Source: Lojkania enalia (lineage: Eukaryota; Ascomycota; Dothideomycetes; Pleosporales). Taken from it: a DNA stretch of 64,000 nt. Under the pieces are notes generated by a model. That model was not told the origin of the DNA. It was given only the letters and a program-made list of their open reading frames with translations, and did not search any database. The position numbers and the translations under genes are program-made. Within the stretch, counting starts at the first letter, position 1, and every line of letters begins with the position of its first letter. Where the stretch lies: the NCBI GenBank assembly GCA_010094045.1, contig ML986657.1:144982-208981 (forward strand), in the 5' to 3' direction. Positions 35,582-47,634 of the stretch are shown piece after piece.

Positions 35582-36349
35582 GATTAGTCGGGGCATCGTA
35601 GAGTTTCTTGGTCTGTAAATAACATCCGGAAAAGCCCCTGCTTCGCTAGTTAATGACAGTCCAAAATATCCCATTGCCTAGCCACTAAATAGCCGCAGTC
35701 TACTCTTTTATAATACTACCAATTATTGGCTAGCCGATTAGCTAGTTAAACATGTACCCTGGCTAGCCATTTAAGGCTGCTAGAGCCGTACTGGGGACAT
35801 CGAGACAGAAATTTGGGAATTTTCGTCTAGCAATTATATTTACCCTTTATCTTAGGGATCTAATGCTCATTGCTCGTGCAATAACCACGTTTGTGCGCCC
35901 CAAAACGAACACGCTTGTCGTAGCCAATTGCAGCATTGTTAATGCAGCTATATGCACATTCTAATGATGGCCAGGGGAGGATAGTTTCAAAGATTAAATG
36001 GGGAACAATGGGACATAGAAATGACGACATTGGACTGTATGTATTCTTATCTTTCCCTATTAGGACCCTTGAACCAGGTCGCCTCTACCTAGAGCGTAGA
36101 AGAAACCTCTTCAAGTGAGTCTAAGATTCCGATTAGTCAATTAACTAAGTGCCTCTTCGATATTAAACATTCAAATAAAGATGTCTCCTAGGATCATCGA
36201 CCCGCTCCATTTCTTAACCCGATATGAGAAATTCTACCATCCCAAAATTCCACATTCCAGGCTCGTAACAAAAAAAAAAAAAAAATTTTTATTTTCGGAT
36301 CGTACTATCGACCTGTTATACAAATTTCGGCTTAAGGCCTTCGGCAAAC
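35582..36349. other. Intergenic with short repeats
   Basis: About 770 bases. CTAGCCA-type words recur in direct and inverted orientation between 35677 and 35790. An A16 run at 36270-36285 is followed by T5. No gene was seen. Confidence 0.45.
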
Positions 36350-37581
36350 CTATGCAAGTTCGCTACGTCGATTCGGCCCAGTTTCTAGCGGAGGCAAGTT
36401 GTTCGCATATCCCTGTGGAGACGATCCAGGAATTTCAGACACAGGGGAATGGGTCGGGTATTGATATTCAGGTTGTTGGCCGGGCTGTCCTGCTGTAGCG
36501 ACGTGTGCCCATTTTCCGTCTACGTATCCTGGCGGAGAGGATGGCGGCTGATACCCTAGTGGTGGCGAGGATGGTGGATACCCTAGTGGTGGTGAGGATG
36601 GTGGCTGATAGCCCTGAGGCGGAGGTGCATATGCGGCAGGTGGCGTAGCTATTGGCTGCATCATGTTCGGTGGGGGGTTTTGCATCATTGGTGGGTTTGG
36701 TTGCACAGGATGAGTGTTTCTTCGTCGTCTAAAGAAGAGAAATAGGCCGAGCCCGACAAGCGCTATGAATCCAACAGAGCCTCCTACGGCTCCACCAATT
36801 ATGGCGCCATTGTCGCTTTTTGAATCTTCCGCTATTTGCGAATTAGGAATCTATATTTGCATATTCTAAGCGGAATATACGTACTTGGGATAGGTGGCAC
36901 TGTAGTTGTAGAGACAGGAATCGGGGATGTAGATGATGAAGATGAGGAAGTAGTCGTAGTCGTAGGAGTCGAAGTCGAAGTCGAAGTCGTAGTAGTGGTA
37001 GTATAGGTAGTCCTTGAAGATGAACTCGACGTAGTGAAGTCCTCAATATCCGTCCGTAATAGTACGGTTTCTTTATCGGTTGTAGCACAGCCTACATACC
37101 AGGCTGGATAAAGATCGTCTGTAGAATAATAGATCGTCATGGTTGTGCAGTAGGTACTGTAAGATCTTCAGCCTTGTGATTATGATTGCTAATTGCGAGA
37201 AACAGTACCAAGAAACCGATCTTCCATCTCCAAACGAAGCATAATCCCCGTAGCACTCTGCATATGGCGTGCAAGGACCCGAGCAGCATGATGCATAGCC
37301 AAACGAGTAGGTGTAGGTTAAGTCACTTTTGCACTGCCGCCAGCTATCCGTATCAACTGGTGTAGAGCATTAGGGAGATCCTTTTACGCGCATGGCTAAA
37401 TTGATTCTAACATACAAGAGCCATCGTCATAATAAACGTAACCAATGAACCCTGCTGATGGGTAGTCCCGTCGTTCAAGGACTGGCGAAGGTGTGATTAA
37501 TGGCGGTACATCTTCTGTGTTAGTAAATGGCGAGGCGAGTGCAGCTTGCACAATTAAAGACACAGCTAAAATATATTCCAT
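36350..37581 (-). CDS. Cys-rich, Ser/Thr-stalk surface membrane protein
   Basis: Four exons on the minus strand: 37581-37416, 37356-37209, 37156-36885, 36831-36350, giving 355 residues; total length is a multiple of three and each joint keeps Cys-rich sense. A signal peptide (YILAVSLIVQAALAS) is followed by a Cys-rich ectodomain (GSFDTDSWRQCKSDLTY, YASCCSGPCTPYAECYG, VSCTYCTTMTIYYSTDD, VGCATTD). Then come a Thr/Ser stalk of about 50 residues, a Gly-rich membrane span (GAIIGGAVGGSVGFIALVG) with RRRR stop-transfer, and a cytoplasmic Pro-rich tail with PPSSPPLGY-type repeats. The layout is that of fungal wall-stress sensor-like (WSC/Mid2-like) proteins, although the ectodomain is not a standard WSC domain to my eye. 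An alternative start 24 bases upstream is less likely. Confidence 0.78.
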
Positions 37582-39342
37582 TCTCGAGTCAATTGCGATG
37601 ATCAAGAGGTAGAATTAAAGACTGAGGGTATCGCGTAGCTCTGCAACACAGGCAGACCAGTCTTTTAATACAGCCTTTCCTCGCGGCATATACGGCTCGT
37701 AAATAACATGATTTGGCGAGCCCTAGGGACGTGGTGTTGCCTAGATCAGACCATAAGGCATGGCAGCAGCTTGAGTCTGCATGCCGAGATATCTTTTGGG
37801 GATGGGTTTGGCTTCTTGAAGGTGTGGGCCAATGGAGATAGGCGGGACCGGAAGCACAGCCCAAAACTATCTCTGTTTTCGGCCCCCCATTAGCGAAGTC
37901 CTGTGGCACGCGCCCAGCCTTTTGTTGACCGGTCAATTCCCCCATACCTCGGCCGCCAAGAGGCCATTTACAGCCATCTTTGAAGTTGACCAAAAATACA
38001 CGACTCTAGAGAACAAGGGCAACCAAAACCATGGCTGTCTTAATATACTTGATTTACAACTATTCCACATATGAGAAGTTCAACACTTCCGGGGCCCATT
38101 TCAATTGAAATATGAGTTTTCTGTCGTGTGACTACCGTCGCGAGGCTAAGGAGCTGAACAAGTGCCACAGTCCAGATTGGGACCGGCAATAGACGCCACC
38201 GCCACCACAAGACCGTAGCTAGTACAGGGCGTAACCAAAAACAATGTCGCAAGCCAACAATGAATACGGGGGTTGGCGAGATAGGGGTTTAGGGCTGCGT
38301 GGAAGCGGCGCTCTATGCTATCAGCTAGCAGGGACATATTTGGGAGGGTATTCAATATAATTACAACCCTAAATATCTGCGTATAACGAAAGCCGCGTTT
38401 ATCGGCGAGTATAAAACTCCATTTGTTTTCCGACCTCTGAATCTACTTCCTCTTCCACTTGTGTAAAGCAGTATGAATTCTGCTCGAAAAGGCTCACTTG
38501 GTCCTCAAACTTTCGCGCCACATGCTGCAGCTCTCAATCGACTCAGGGATTGCCAGGGTTATTTGCACTTGATAAAATCTATAGACTTATCAAACCAGAG
38601 CTTTAGTAGTGAGAGAAATCACAAACAGTACGAATACCAAATTGGGACTAGAATGTATCAACGCCGCGCGACCCCCGATGATAGCACATGTTGATGTTTC
38701 TGCTCTGTCAGCGCGCAAACCGTAGGGAAAACTTGTTCTCATTTGGTACTGCGACGGAATAACCAATTCTCGAACTTTTACCTACCTAGAGCCAATGGGG
38801 AAATTGAAGTCACCAAACAACTTCAAATTTATTATTCGATCTTTAAGGATCGACCAATCGTGCATTGAAGGAGCCGCAAATATTCCATCTTGATGGACCT
38901 GACAATTCACGTGACCGCGCTTAAGTGAGACGGCATATGCGTTAGAATGCACATTGATAGAAAGGACAGAACGATATATGGAGATATCACTAGAAGACTG
39001 CATATGTCAACGAAAGCTTGGGATTACTATTTGAATGGTGCATCGCGGTTTATCTCATACGGAAGAGATCTTCCTTCACATGTAAGAGAGGAAAAGAGAG
39101 TGAGAGATGATAAAACGGATAGCGCAAGCCTGTCTATATATTAAATGCCTCAATTGGGAGTAATTCTACGATTATACTGGATTGTGTATTCTGCTATGGT
39201 CACGTGAATTGATATCTAAACAGTAAAAGCTCCTCGTCCAACACGGTGCTCAACTAATGCCTAGTTCCATTTTCTTGGCAGTACGATTTGTCTTGAAAGA
39301 TATTCCCTTACGCTCAAACTTTCTCCCCACCCATTCCTCGTC
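37582..39342. other. Intergenic, no gene seen
   Basis: About 1.8 kb, moderately AT-rich. Open frames such as 37589-37993 (minus) and 38473-38694 (plus) show no signal peptide, domain or splice logic. The 200 bases before 39343 hold the methyltransferase promoter. Confidence 0.45.
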
Positions 39343-40748
39343 ATGTGGCTTATACTTGTTCACCAGATTAATCTGGCCCTATTCCTAACATGCTCGATGC
39401 TGTTAGGCTTGGCGAATGCCGAAGACACAGACTCCCTTGGATGGTGCTTCGAGGTGCATGAAACAATTATCACGTCCCAGCTTCAATGCGATAAAGAAGA
39501 ACTCCGCCAACAGGACGAAAAGAAAAACCTGCTGAAGCGACTTGATAGGTGGAGAGGCCTGTGGGACTCAAGTCATCCCCGATATCGGCTGTTAACTGCG
39601 TTGTATGGATATAGAAAGCATTGCGATGCGAATATTAAGGAAGGGAACCGCTGGCGGGATCTTTATAAACATGTGCCAGATAGACAGAAAGAGGTATGCT
39701 CCGCCAAGCGGCGTTGTGGTCCACTGACTAACGATGAATTAGCTCCTTGAAAAACTAATTGGTTATACTAACAAGCTGAACACAAACGATCATCTTATCT
39801 GGCATGATAGGAAGTTACATAGTGCCATTGTGCAACATGCTTTGGAATTTTACGAAATCGATCCAAAGGAGCTTGAGAAATTCATTAAAGACAATAAGAA
39901 GGATGATCACAGGATGGAAAAGGTCAGCGTATCCCAGGCTCTGAAGCATTACGTGAGAGACTGGTCGAACGAAGGTGAGGGCGAGCGTATGGATGCTTTT
40001 CCATGCATTCTTAATACCCTCTGTATGCAATTCCCCGACCGGACGTCTGGGAACCTGAAGGTTTTACTCCCTGGAGCTGGACTGGGACGATTGGGTCACG
40101 ATATCCATAGCCTTGGAGGTAGGAGCAAAAAATTTTTCTATATGTTATGTAACTGATCACTGAATAGGATTTGAGGTGACGATAAATGAGTGGTCAATGT
40201 TTATGAACGTCGCATATCGATATTTAGAGTCCTTACAGATAGTGAATTCTGAGGGCTTTCATCCCTTCGTAGACGCTTGGTCTCATCATGCTACTACGAA
40301 AGATCTTCAACGTCGTGTCTTATTTCCGGACCAGGTTCCTTCTCCATCTGTTCTTCTCGTGGAGGGGGATTTCACCACAGTATTTAGGGATCAAAAAGGA
40401 TCCTTCGACTCCATAGTTACGCTCTTCTTCATCGACACGGCACGCAATCTTATCAGCTATTTTGAGACAATCCACCAGATTTTGAAGCCTGAAGGTATCT
40501 GGATCAATTTTGGGCCGCTGCTGTACGGCACGGCGCCTTGGGTGCAGCTTACGTTGGATGAAATTGTGAAAGTGGCTGAGGAGATGGGGTTTGAGTTTTT
40601 GGATTTGGATGATTCATGTGGAAAGATAACTCTAGAGGGAAAGAAAGTGAGGGGAAAACATGCGAGTTATGCATTCAACGAGCGTGCACTAAATAAAAAT
40701 GCGTATCAGGCCCAGGCATGGGTAGTGAGGAAGAAGGCACAACAGTGA
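39343..40748 (+). CDS. N2227-type (carnosine-like) methyltransferase with signal peptide
   Basis: SAM-dependent methyltransferase of the N2227/carnosine N-methyltransferase family, 435 residues. Exons 39343-39693, 39743-40118, 40168-40748. The SAM-binding motif VLLPGAGLGRLGHDI spans the end of exon 2, and the family motifs NEWSMFMNVAYRYL, LLVEGDFTTVF, DSIVTLFFIDTARNLISYF and WINFGPLLYG follow. The upstream N2227 helical part contains LLEKLIGYTNKLN. The first 27 residues (LVHQINLALFLTCSMLLGLANAED) read as a classical secretion signal, odd for an enzyme needing cytosolic SAM; the protein may sit in the ER or vacuole. Natural substrate unknown. It borders an AT-rich stretch with a decayed HET gene. 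Confidence 0.88.
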
Positions 40749-41399
40749 TACCCTAAGTTGATACTGGGACATTAATTAAGAACTATAAGAAATGAGTCTG
40801 TTATCTTAATTCTTTCTCATATCAATTTATTTTTTTTAAGAAAAAAAAACAATCTATTAAATGTCCGGTATAATAATTGCATGTCATTATACCGGCTTCA
40901 ATGTTAATTTTAAATTCTTAGTGATTGCGAGAGTAACCTTTGACCTCAATTAATTGTTGAGTGGCTATATTATCAGCAGTTTCACACCTGCCTTGCAACT
41001 CTCTTGCTTCTCTACACGCCAACCCTTCGTCCTGCAACTACACCTAAAAAATCGCCACAAATACTCCGCCCGCAAGCCCCACTGCAATCAGGATCAGTCA
41101 TATTCTGTTTTAATTCTGTACCTTATTAAATCCCAGCGTCCTCAACCCTCTTAATCTAGCTCCTACTAAATCATGTCGTCTATCTCCCATCTCCTTAGCT
41201 CCTAATTTCTGCTCTAGATTCCGGTACCATGTAATGCCATTCTCGTCATGCAAACTACACAATTTCGCTGTTGAAAATATAGATGGATTGCTCCCACCAC
41301 CTTACGGCGTGTTTCCAGATCTCTCACCTACCGTGTATCGTGATATATGCTCGAAACTAGCCTTGTTGCTCTCGGTGCTCGCTAGATAGCTTGCGTAGG
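40749..41399. other. AT-rich intergenic
   Basis: About 650 bases after the methyltransferase with T-rich and A-rich runs around 40830-40850. No gene was seen. Confidence 0.45.
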
Positions 41400-42362
41400 C
41401 CCGGGCCAGGAAATATGTAAGTGTTCTTTTTCGATGTTGCGAGATAGCATGCGGCACATCGCTTCTTGCGCTTCGAGCGTTTGGCTGGATGAAGATAGGG
41501 TGTCGGTGTACTCGATACTTGCGGTGGATGACGAGCGTGGATGGTTTCTAGCAGACTATCGGAAGTCAGTGCAAGAGGTGCATCAAGAAGCTATGATCCA
41601 AGCATTTCGTTCGAGCGAGCGCCTGTGTTTCTTACTCCAGGCTCCAACGGCGCGAAGAGACCCAAAGCTCCCATCCTGGTGTGTTGACCTCTTTTGCACT
41701 CTGGTGAGGTCACTCTATATGGGATATGTCCGAAGGCATTATTTTTCAAGGAAAATTTCGTAATGAATTACTAGAATTAAGTCATAATTGCTAAGGTGGG
41801 ACATTGACAATACCTGGCATCTTTCTCGGCAAATCATTCACTATCTAGCCTTCCTAAAACCCTCGGAAGATTTATCTAATAGCTCTATGAAATTCGCGTG
41901 CGATCGCCTTTCATTAAAGATTGATAGAAGGACGTCATATCAAGACCGCACAGAAGAATCGCAACCGAACTACATATCTATAATGGGAACCTTGTTCAAG
42001 ACTGTCTCCGCAGGATTGCTACCCCCTAGGGACCCCGGAGTCGATGGAGCAAAGAAACCCACCCGATGATGTCATTATCCACTCGATGGCAATGACTCTA
42101 GCAATGATTCCGACTACGCGTTTCCAATGGACTGTTCATGGAAATGATGAACGGAGAAGTCTCCACAACAGAATTTGAACGGTGCTTTCTGACGCTCCTC
42201 CAAGTTTACTTATTTAGAATGGTTATAGAGAGCCTAGGTGCTCTTCTGGTTAGGAACCTGAATTTCTTAGCCAATACGAAGCAGCCCAGTGATTTAGGGG
42301 ATGTATTATACTTCATTTGGGGGATGCAGTTCTCCAGCGATTCTGAGGCCGGAAAGCGATGA
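41400..42362 (+). pseudogene. Decayed HET-domain gene
   Basis: Three consecutive plus-strand open pieces (41434-41763, 41788-42069, 42138-42362) are separated by stops and one frame change. The first contains DEDRVSVYSILAVDDE, ADYRKSVQEVHQEAM and KLPSWCVDL. These match the order seen just after the HET domain in fungal heterokaryon-incompatibility proteins (DxRDRVYSLLG, DYSKSVxEVY, LPSWVPDW). The N-terminal HET core motifs are not seen upstream. The later pieces have no clear signature. I read this as a truncated, inactivated relic rather than a gene. The flanking 40.8-43.4 kb region is AT-rich. Confidence 0.6.
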
Positions 42363-43603
42363 GACCTCCTGTGTGGTCACGTTCGCATGGGTCCACGATA
42401 TTTCGCTAGATAAGGAATCAGACGATTTGTTCCGCCAAAAGTACACTCATCATGGCCTTTAACGTCGCCTTGAACGGGTGCACGTGGGAATGGAAGAGCC
42501 TATTAGGAACAAGAATTTAGAACAAAGGGACATGTGCTTACGGTAGCGATTTGATTATGCAAGGATGCTAGAATGAAAGATGGTTTAGTGTCGATTCCCA
42601 CTCTTCGTTCTTTGTGAGAAACCAATCCCAGGCTAGGCACGGCTTATTTAGCATTTTCAACACTCCATCACCCAGACTTGAAAATATGACGAATCGACAT
42701 CAGATGATTGGGCAAGCCTATGTCTTGGAATATTGCCTATATTTCTAATCTAGATCACTCAATTCAAACTAATCCTTTGTGGAAAGAAACGTACATTTGA
42801 TTATTCTGGCTAGATTTAAGAGAGGGTTTGAATACTTTTATGAAAACTCTATAATTCTAGTGCTTAAACGATTATGGAAAAGTGGTTCGACCTTCATAAT
42901 TAAGCCGGAAGATATTAACATCTGAAAGGCAGTTGACAAATCTCACATGTAGAGAGCATAGTCCGAAGATGCATCTTGTAGCTACTTCAACACAAATCTC
43001 TCTTGTGAAAATGATCATGATTAGACTTAAATGGTATTCCTCAATGTGTAACATATTCGCGACGATGTAGTAAATAGATCTAGTATGCGCTTAATACGGG
43101 AGAATTGAGGTTGAGTAAGTTGTTCTCTATTCGGCCGAGATTACTTGCATTTCGAATGTATTGAACTATTCAAATTGGGAATACGTGACTAATGGAAATA
43201 GAGTAAGATCCTTTAAAATACTGTACCCTAATTGAATAATAGAAAGTCTACCGGAATTTAATGTCTTAGATGTATCCATATTAAAGCGGCAGTAGTTATA
43301 GTAGGCGTAAGCAAAAAAGGCGAAAAGTGAGATCTTACTGGACTTAGATGAGCTCTGCGGGCTATGAGCATCATTTCAATACTAAAGAATAGTCCCTGAG
43401 CTGGGAATTAATAGACGTGAATAATTGGATCCCAAACAGCCTCTTTGACCCCCACCTCGGTTCTCGGGTCGATCCTTGGCGGAGCATGCTATTCTAAGAA
43501 CAGCAAGGCTGATGCAGGGATTCTTAACTTTCCGGGCTCACCAACAGCTGACATCGCTACTTACACAAGTCCTCACTCGCATTTCAACGATGCCACTGCC
43601 ACG
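42363..43603. other. AT-rich intergenic, probable relic DNA
   Basis: About 1.2 kb downstream of the HET relic, AT-rich with no open frame of interest. The 160 bases before 43604 are less AT-rich and are likely the transporter promoter and leader. Confidence 0.45.
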
Positions 43604-45436
43604 ATGAGCGAGTCGCAGAAGCTCTTGCAAGGGCACCACAACGATTCTGACTCCGAGCCCGAGGGTAGTCCACAGCTGCGGGCAAGGCTCTCCCCAGACC
43701 CTTCCCCTACTTCTTCACGTACGCCGTCTGCGTCTCCCGATCCAGCGCGCAAGCCGAATGGGTACGGCCACCCCAAGCGACAATCCTCCTTCGCCCAGCC
43801 TAGGCCAGATGGCGCTCCTCGCACGCCGAACCGGGTGCGGTTCGAGGAGGACCCGGTGCGGAGGAGCATGAATGGGGACAGTCACGGTGCCGAGTGGATA
43901 GAGCTGGAGGGTGATGATTACATGGACCCAGATGGGTTCGAGGGGAGGCAAGAAAGAGTACAAAGGCTGCCTCTTTTGACGGGTATCGAAGCGCCGAGCG
44001 TGACGGTTGCAACCGACGACTTCGACCCCCATGAGTATCTTGAGAGCGCGCGACCGAGGAGCGGCATGAAAAGCGCTTTTATGAACATGGCGAATAGTAT
44101 AATGTGTGTAGGATCTCTCGATAAATTCCTGCAAATTATGGAATTGTGTAGAGGCTAATTGACGCAGAGGAGCCGGCATCATCGGACAACCCTATGCATT
44201 TCGGAATGCGGGCCTGGTTACTGGCACAGCACTGCTCATTGGTCTTACAATAACCGTTGACTGGACAATACGGCTAATCGTCATCAACTCGAAGCTGAGC
44301 GGCACAGATTCTTTCCAAGCCACGGTAGAACACTGCTTTGGGAAGTCGGGTTTGGTTGCAATATCGCTAGCGCAATGGCTATTGTGAGAATAGAACTGTT
44401 CTAGGACCTTATGTGTCAATGCTGACTGGTCGTAGCGCATTCGGCGGCATGGTAGCTTTTTGTGTCATTGTTGGCGACACGATACCCCGCGTGCTCGACG
44501 CTCTCTTCCCCTCGTTACAAGACATGTCCTTCTTATGGCTTCTTACGAACCGACGAGCCATAATCATACTTCTCATTCTAGGTGTTTCATACCCGCTTTC
44601 CCTGTACAGGGACATCGCAAAGGCATATAGCTCCCAACACCTACTTCAAATCTTCCGCTAACCATATGCAGCTCGCCAAAGCAAGCGGTCTTGCTCTGAT
44701 TAGCATGATGATCATTATTGTGACAGTCATAACGCAGTCCTTTCGCGTCCCTTCCGAGTCCCGGGGCCAACTCCGTGGCGGCATTTTTATACATTCCGGA
44801 ATATTTGAAGCTATTGGTGTCATTTCCTTCGCGTTCGTTTGCCACCACAACTCGCTTCTCATCTACGGCTCGCTCCGCAAGCCAACTATCGATCGCTTCA
44901 GCACGGTGACCCATTATTCAACCGGCGTGTCGCTCATTGCGTGCCTCGTGATGGCGATGTTCGGCTATCTCACATTCGGAAACAAAACGCTCGGAAACGT
45001 ACTGAACAATTTCCCGAATGATAACCTAATGGTGAACATTGCGCGACTATGTTTTGGGCTAAATATGCTTACAACGCTCCCGCTAGAAGCTTTCGTCTGC
45101 AGAGAGGTCATGAACAACTACTGGTTCCCGGACGAACCATACCATCCGAACCGCCACCTAATGTTTACCACCGCGCTGGTTGTTAGCGCAATGACACTCT
45201 CTCTGTTAACTTGTGACCTGGGCGTTGTCTTTGAGCTTTTCGGAGCGACTTCAGCGTGCGCTCTGGCATACATCCTCCCTCCGTTATGCTACATCAAGCT
45301 GTCGAAGCGCAGCTACAAGACGTATGTTGCTGGAGGAGTGGTGGCGTTTGGCTGCGCCGTCATGGCAATCTCGGTGATTAAAACGATGAGCAAAATGGGG
45401 AGCAACGAGCCGGAAGGTACTAATCAGTGCGGTTGA
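43604..45436 (+). CDS. Vacuolar-type amino acid transporter (AVT/SLC38 family)
   Basis: Amino acid/auxin permease family protein, most like yeast Avt2-type transporters, 555 residues. Exons 43604-44103, 44168-44383, 44436-44622, 44672-45436. About 155 N-terminal residues are disordered and acidic/Ser-Pro-rich. The transport core follows with NSIIGAGIIGQPYAFRNAGL (built by splicing), WLFAFGGMVAFCVIVGDTIP, PLSLYRDIAK/LAKASGLAL, SFAFVCHHNSLLIY and a TM-rich C-terminus, about 11 spans. The third intron appears to start with GC rather than GT (AAG/GCATAT, with CGCTAACC before the acceptor); a GT alternative upstream would delete the conserved YRDIAK. Earlier in-frame codons exist upstream of 43604 but lack support. 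Confidence 0.9.
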
Positions 45437-46166
45437 AGGTTTGGTTTATGTGGCTTTTGCATAACTAGGCGCTATTTGCTTTTAATATTAGATAAGCGCA
45501 CACCGTTATATTGGCTGCATTGGGGAAAATACGGCGTTGGTTTGGATCCCTGCATTGCATATCGAGGGGGGAGTTGTATACTATCATAGCACAATCGTAA
45601 TTATCTCGTGACAGCCGCCAGTGTTTGATAAGAAGCTACATGGCGCTAGTCACCTATCTTAAACAGGTCCAGAGTCCATGATCGAAGGAAACATACTAGA
45701 GAATTGGATGTAATACTTTGACTACACAGGTAATAAAGGCAAGCCAGCCCTTGACGCGGTCCGAACAAGCTCAAATAGCTAGACGGCGTGCTCATAGAAT
45801 AAGGGTCCAAGTAAAGACAAAAGCCTACTATCCCCACCAAACGCCAACCCCACAATATAATTTTTTTATTGGCACGATCCCCAGCGCCGACTAATGGCAC
45901 TACTCAGCCGAAATTATTGTGTCTGTGCGGCTGTGATTGTGACGTGTGTGAGGTGGTGACGCGCTCTGACTGACGTCATGCAAGGCCACGATCCTGATTT
46001 CCCCAGACACAAAACCTCACCATGCCCTGCAATATAGATAGATATAAACACCATCTTGTTCTCCCGCGGGTCCTCTTCCCCACTGGCATCTAACTAAATC
46101 AAATCCCCCACTACATCACATCTCTTGCATTTCGAGTTTACGTTTCTAGTTAACGACTACTTAAAC
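45437..46166. other. Intergenic promoter region
   Basis: About 730 bases. A C/T-rich stretch at 46040-46120 and TATAGATAGATATAAACACC near 46033-46052 (TATA-like) precede the next ATG. No gene was seen. Confidence 0.45.
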
Positions 46167-46816
46167 ATGCCGCTCTTCTCACGCCAAACTACCCCCCCAG
46201 CCCAACAACCCACTACTACTACAACCCGCACTACCACACCTCCGTCTCGTAATCGCTCGCTTTTCCACCGCCGCCGCTCAAGTTCATCGTCGATTGAAGA
46301 ATCCCACTCTACGTCTCCGAAGCGCCACAATCTTCTACATCGACATGGCGAGGATGCTAGTATCGCCGCGGCACGCACCCGCGTGATGGACGCCGAGGCC
46401 GCGGAGAAGGAGGCTGATCGCGCGCTATTTGCGGCGCGGGCGGCGGTCAGGGAGGCGAGGGAACAGGTCAAGAGGTTGGAAAGGGAGGCTGCTGAGGAGT
46501 GAGTTATTCCCATGTTCTTGTTGCCCGTTAAATACTTTTCTCTTCAAAGTGTATCTGGGATTTCCTGTTTAGGAAGTGCGCGACGCTGCTCTATGACGTC
46601 ACCAAAGTTCCTAAGATACGAAGGGGATAAGAGTATTTGCGCATATGATATGTATATGAGTATGCTGATGTGTTTGTAGGGCTCGTCTTGCGAAGATCAA
46701 GCAGAATCAAGCGAAGCAGATTGGCAAGCGTGGAAAGGCTCTTGGCCGTATGTGTCCCCTTTATCGTTTTCCTCCTGTTCTGTACTTATGTTTGTCTAGG
46801 CCATGATCATGTCTAA
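46167..46816 (+). CDS. Small coiled-coil protein ending GRHDHV
   Basis: Three exons: 46167-46498, 46680-46747, 46800-46816, giving 138 residues. The start MPLFSRQTTPPAQQ leads into Thr/Pro- and Arg/Ser-rich disordered sequence, then a charged Ala/Glu helix (EAAEKEADRALFAARAAVREAREQ, quoted in part) and a basic end QIGKRGKALGRHDHV. The last five residues come from a 17-nt exon, and the 181-nt first intron is long for this window. Small fungal proteins with a conserved C-terminal GRHDH-type end exist and are uncharacterised. The coherent splice phases and the conserved-looking end support a real gene. Confidence 0.68.
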
Positions 46817-47634
46817 GTCCTTACTTCCAAATGGCTTCGGCTAGATGACACCATTGCCTTGCGGCGTGATTGCTGTTAGTTGGCCAAATACCAGCTCCAT
46901 CTTCAGATTGCGAGTGAAGGTGGGGGTTTTGTACTATATGTGTTGGATGAAAGCGAGGCGTCGAGGGTGGTTTCCTTGAGCATATGTAAATGCGAATACC
47001 CTATCTGCTTCTTTCGTTCCTCTTTCCGTCCTTGGCTAGCTGAGAGAGGGGAGAATAGTATAAATATGAAAAGATTTTGAAAGTATGTTATGCCGTCTCC
47101 TGTCCGTGACGCAAGTCTTGGATTATCGTGTCATAGTTGGTCAAGCCGCTGGTACGAAAGCTCAGAATTTTTGACCTTGTCTATGCTTTTTATATACAGC
47201 GGAGATCGGGCTTTAAATTGCATTCGCTTGATGGAAGTCCCTGTAGATTCCCATTCAGGCTAGTTCACATTGCCCCACACATCCCCCCATCTGCCGATGC
47301 GGGAGCTCCAAGCTACCCCTCAATTTAAGAATCACTAACGGCGTTATGAATGCGATGCTAAATTTTGGAATCGTTATAGGGAGTTTGGAGGCAGCAGTCG
47401 TCTTGCAGTCCTTCTAGCAATTACAATATTCCGGGCTCCCACGCTACTCGGCCTGATGCGATTAGCCAATTAAGAACCTACAAATGACTACTGTGATCCA
47501 ATAGGAGCTCGGGAAAATCAAAGACTAGACTCTAAAGTCGATACTAGATCTGGTGATTCATTAGAAAGGTTGATAAGTTGATCTGAATATCCAAATTTGC
47601 CTTCCAATCATACCTCTATACAACATTTATCAAC
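46817..47634. other. Intergenic, no gene seen
   Basis: About 820 bases. Short plus-strand frames at 46880-47080 and 47137-47328 are unsupported. It contains the promoter of the amidohydrolase gene. Confidence 0.45.

Noticed and set aside
37589..37993. 134-residue minus-strand open frame upstream of the surface protein gene
   Set aside because: No signal peptide or domain; it ends next to the real start of the surface protein and looks like chance.
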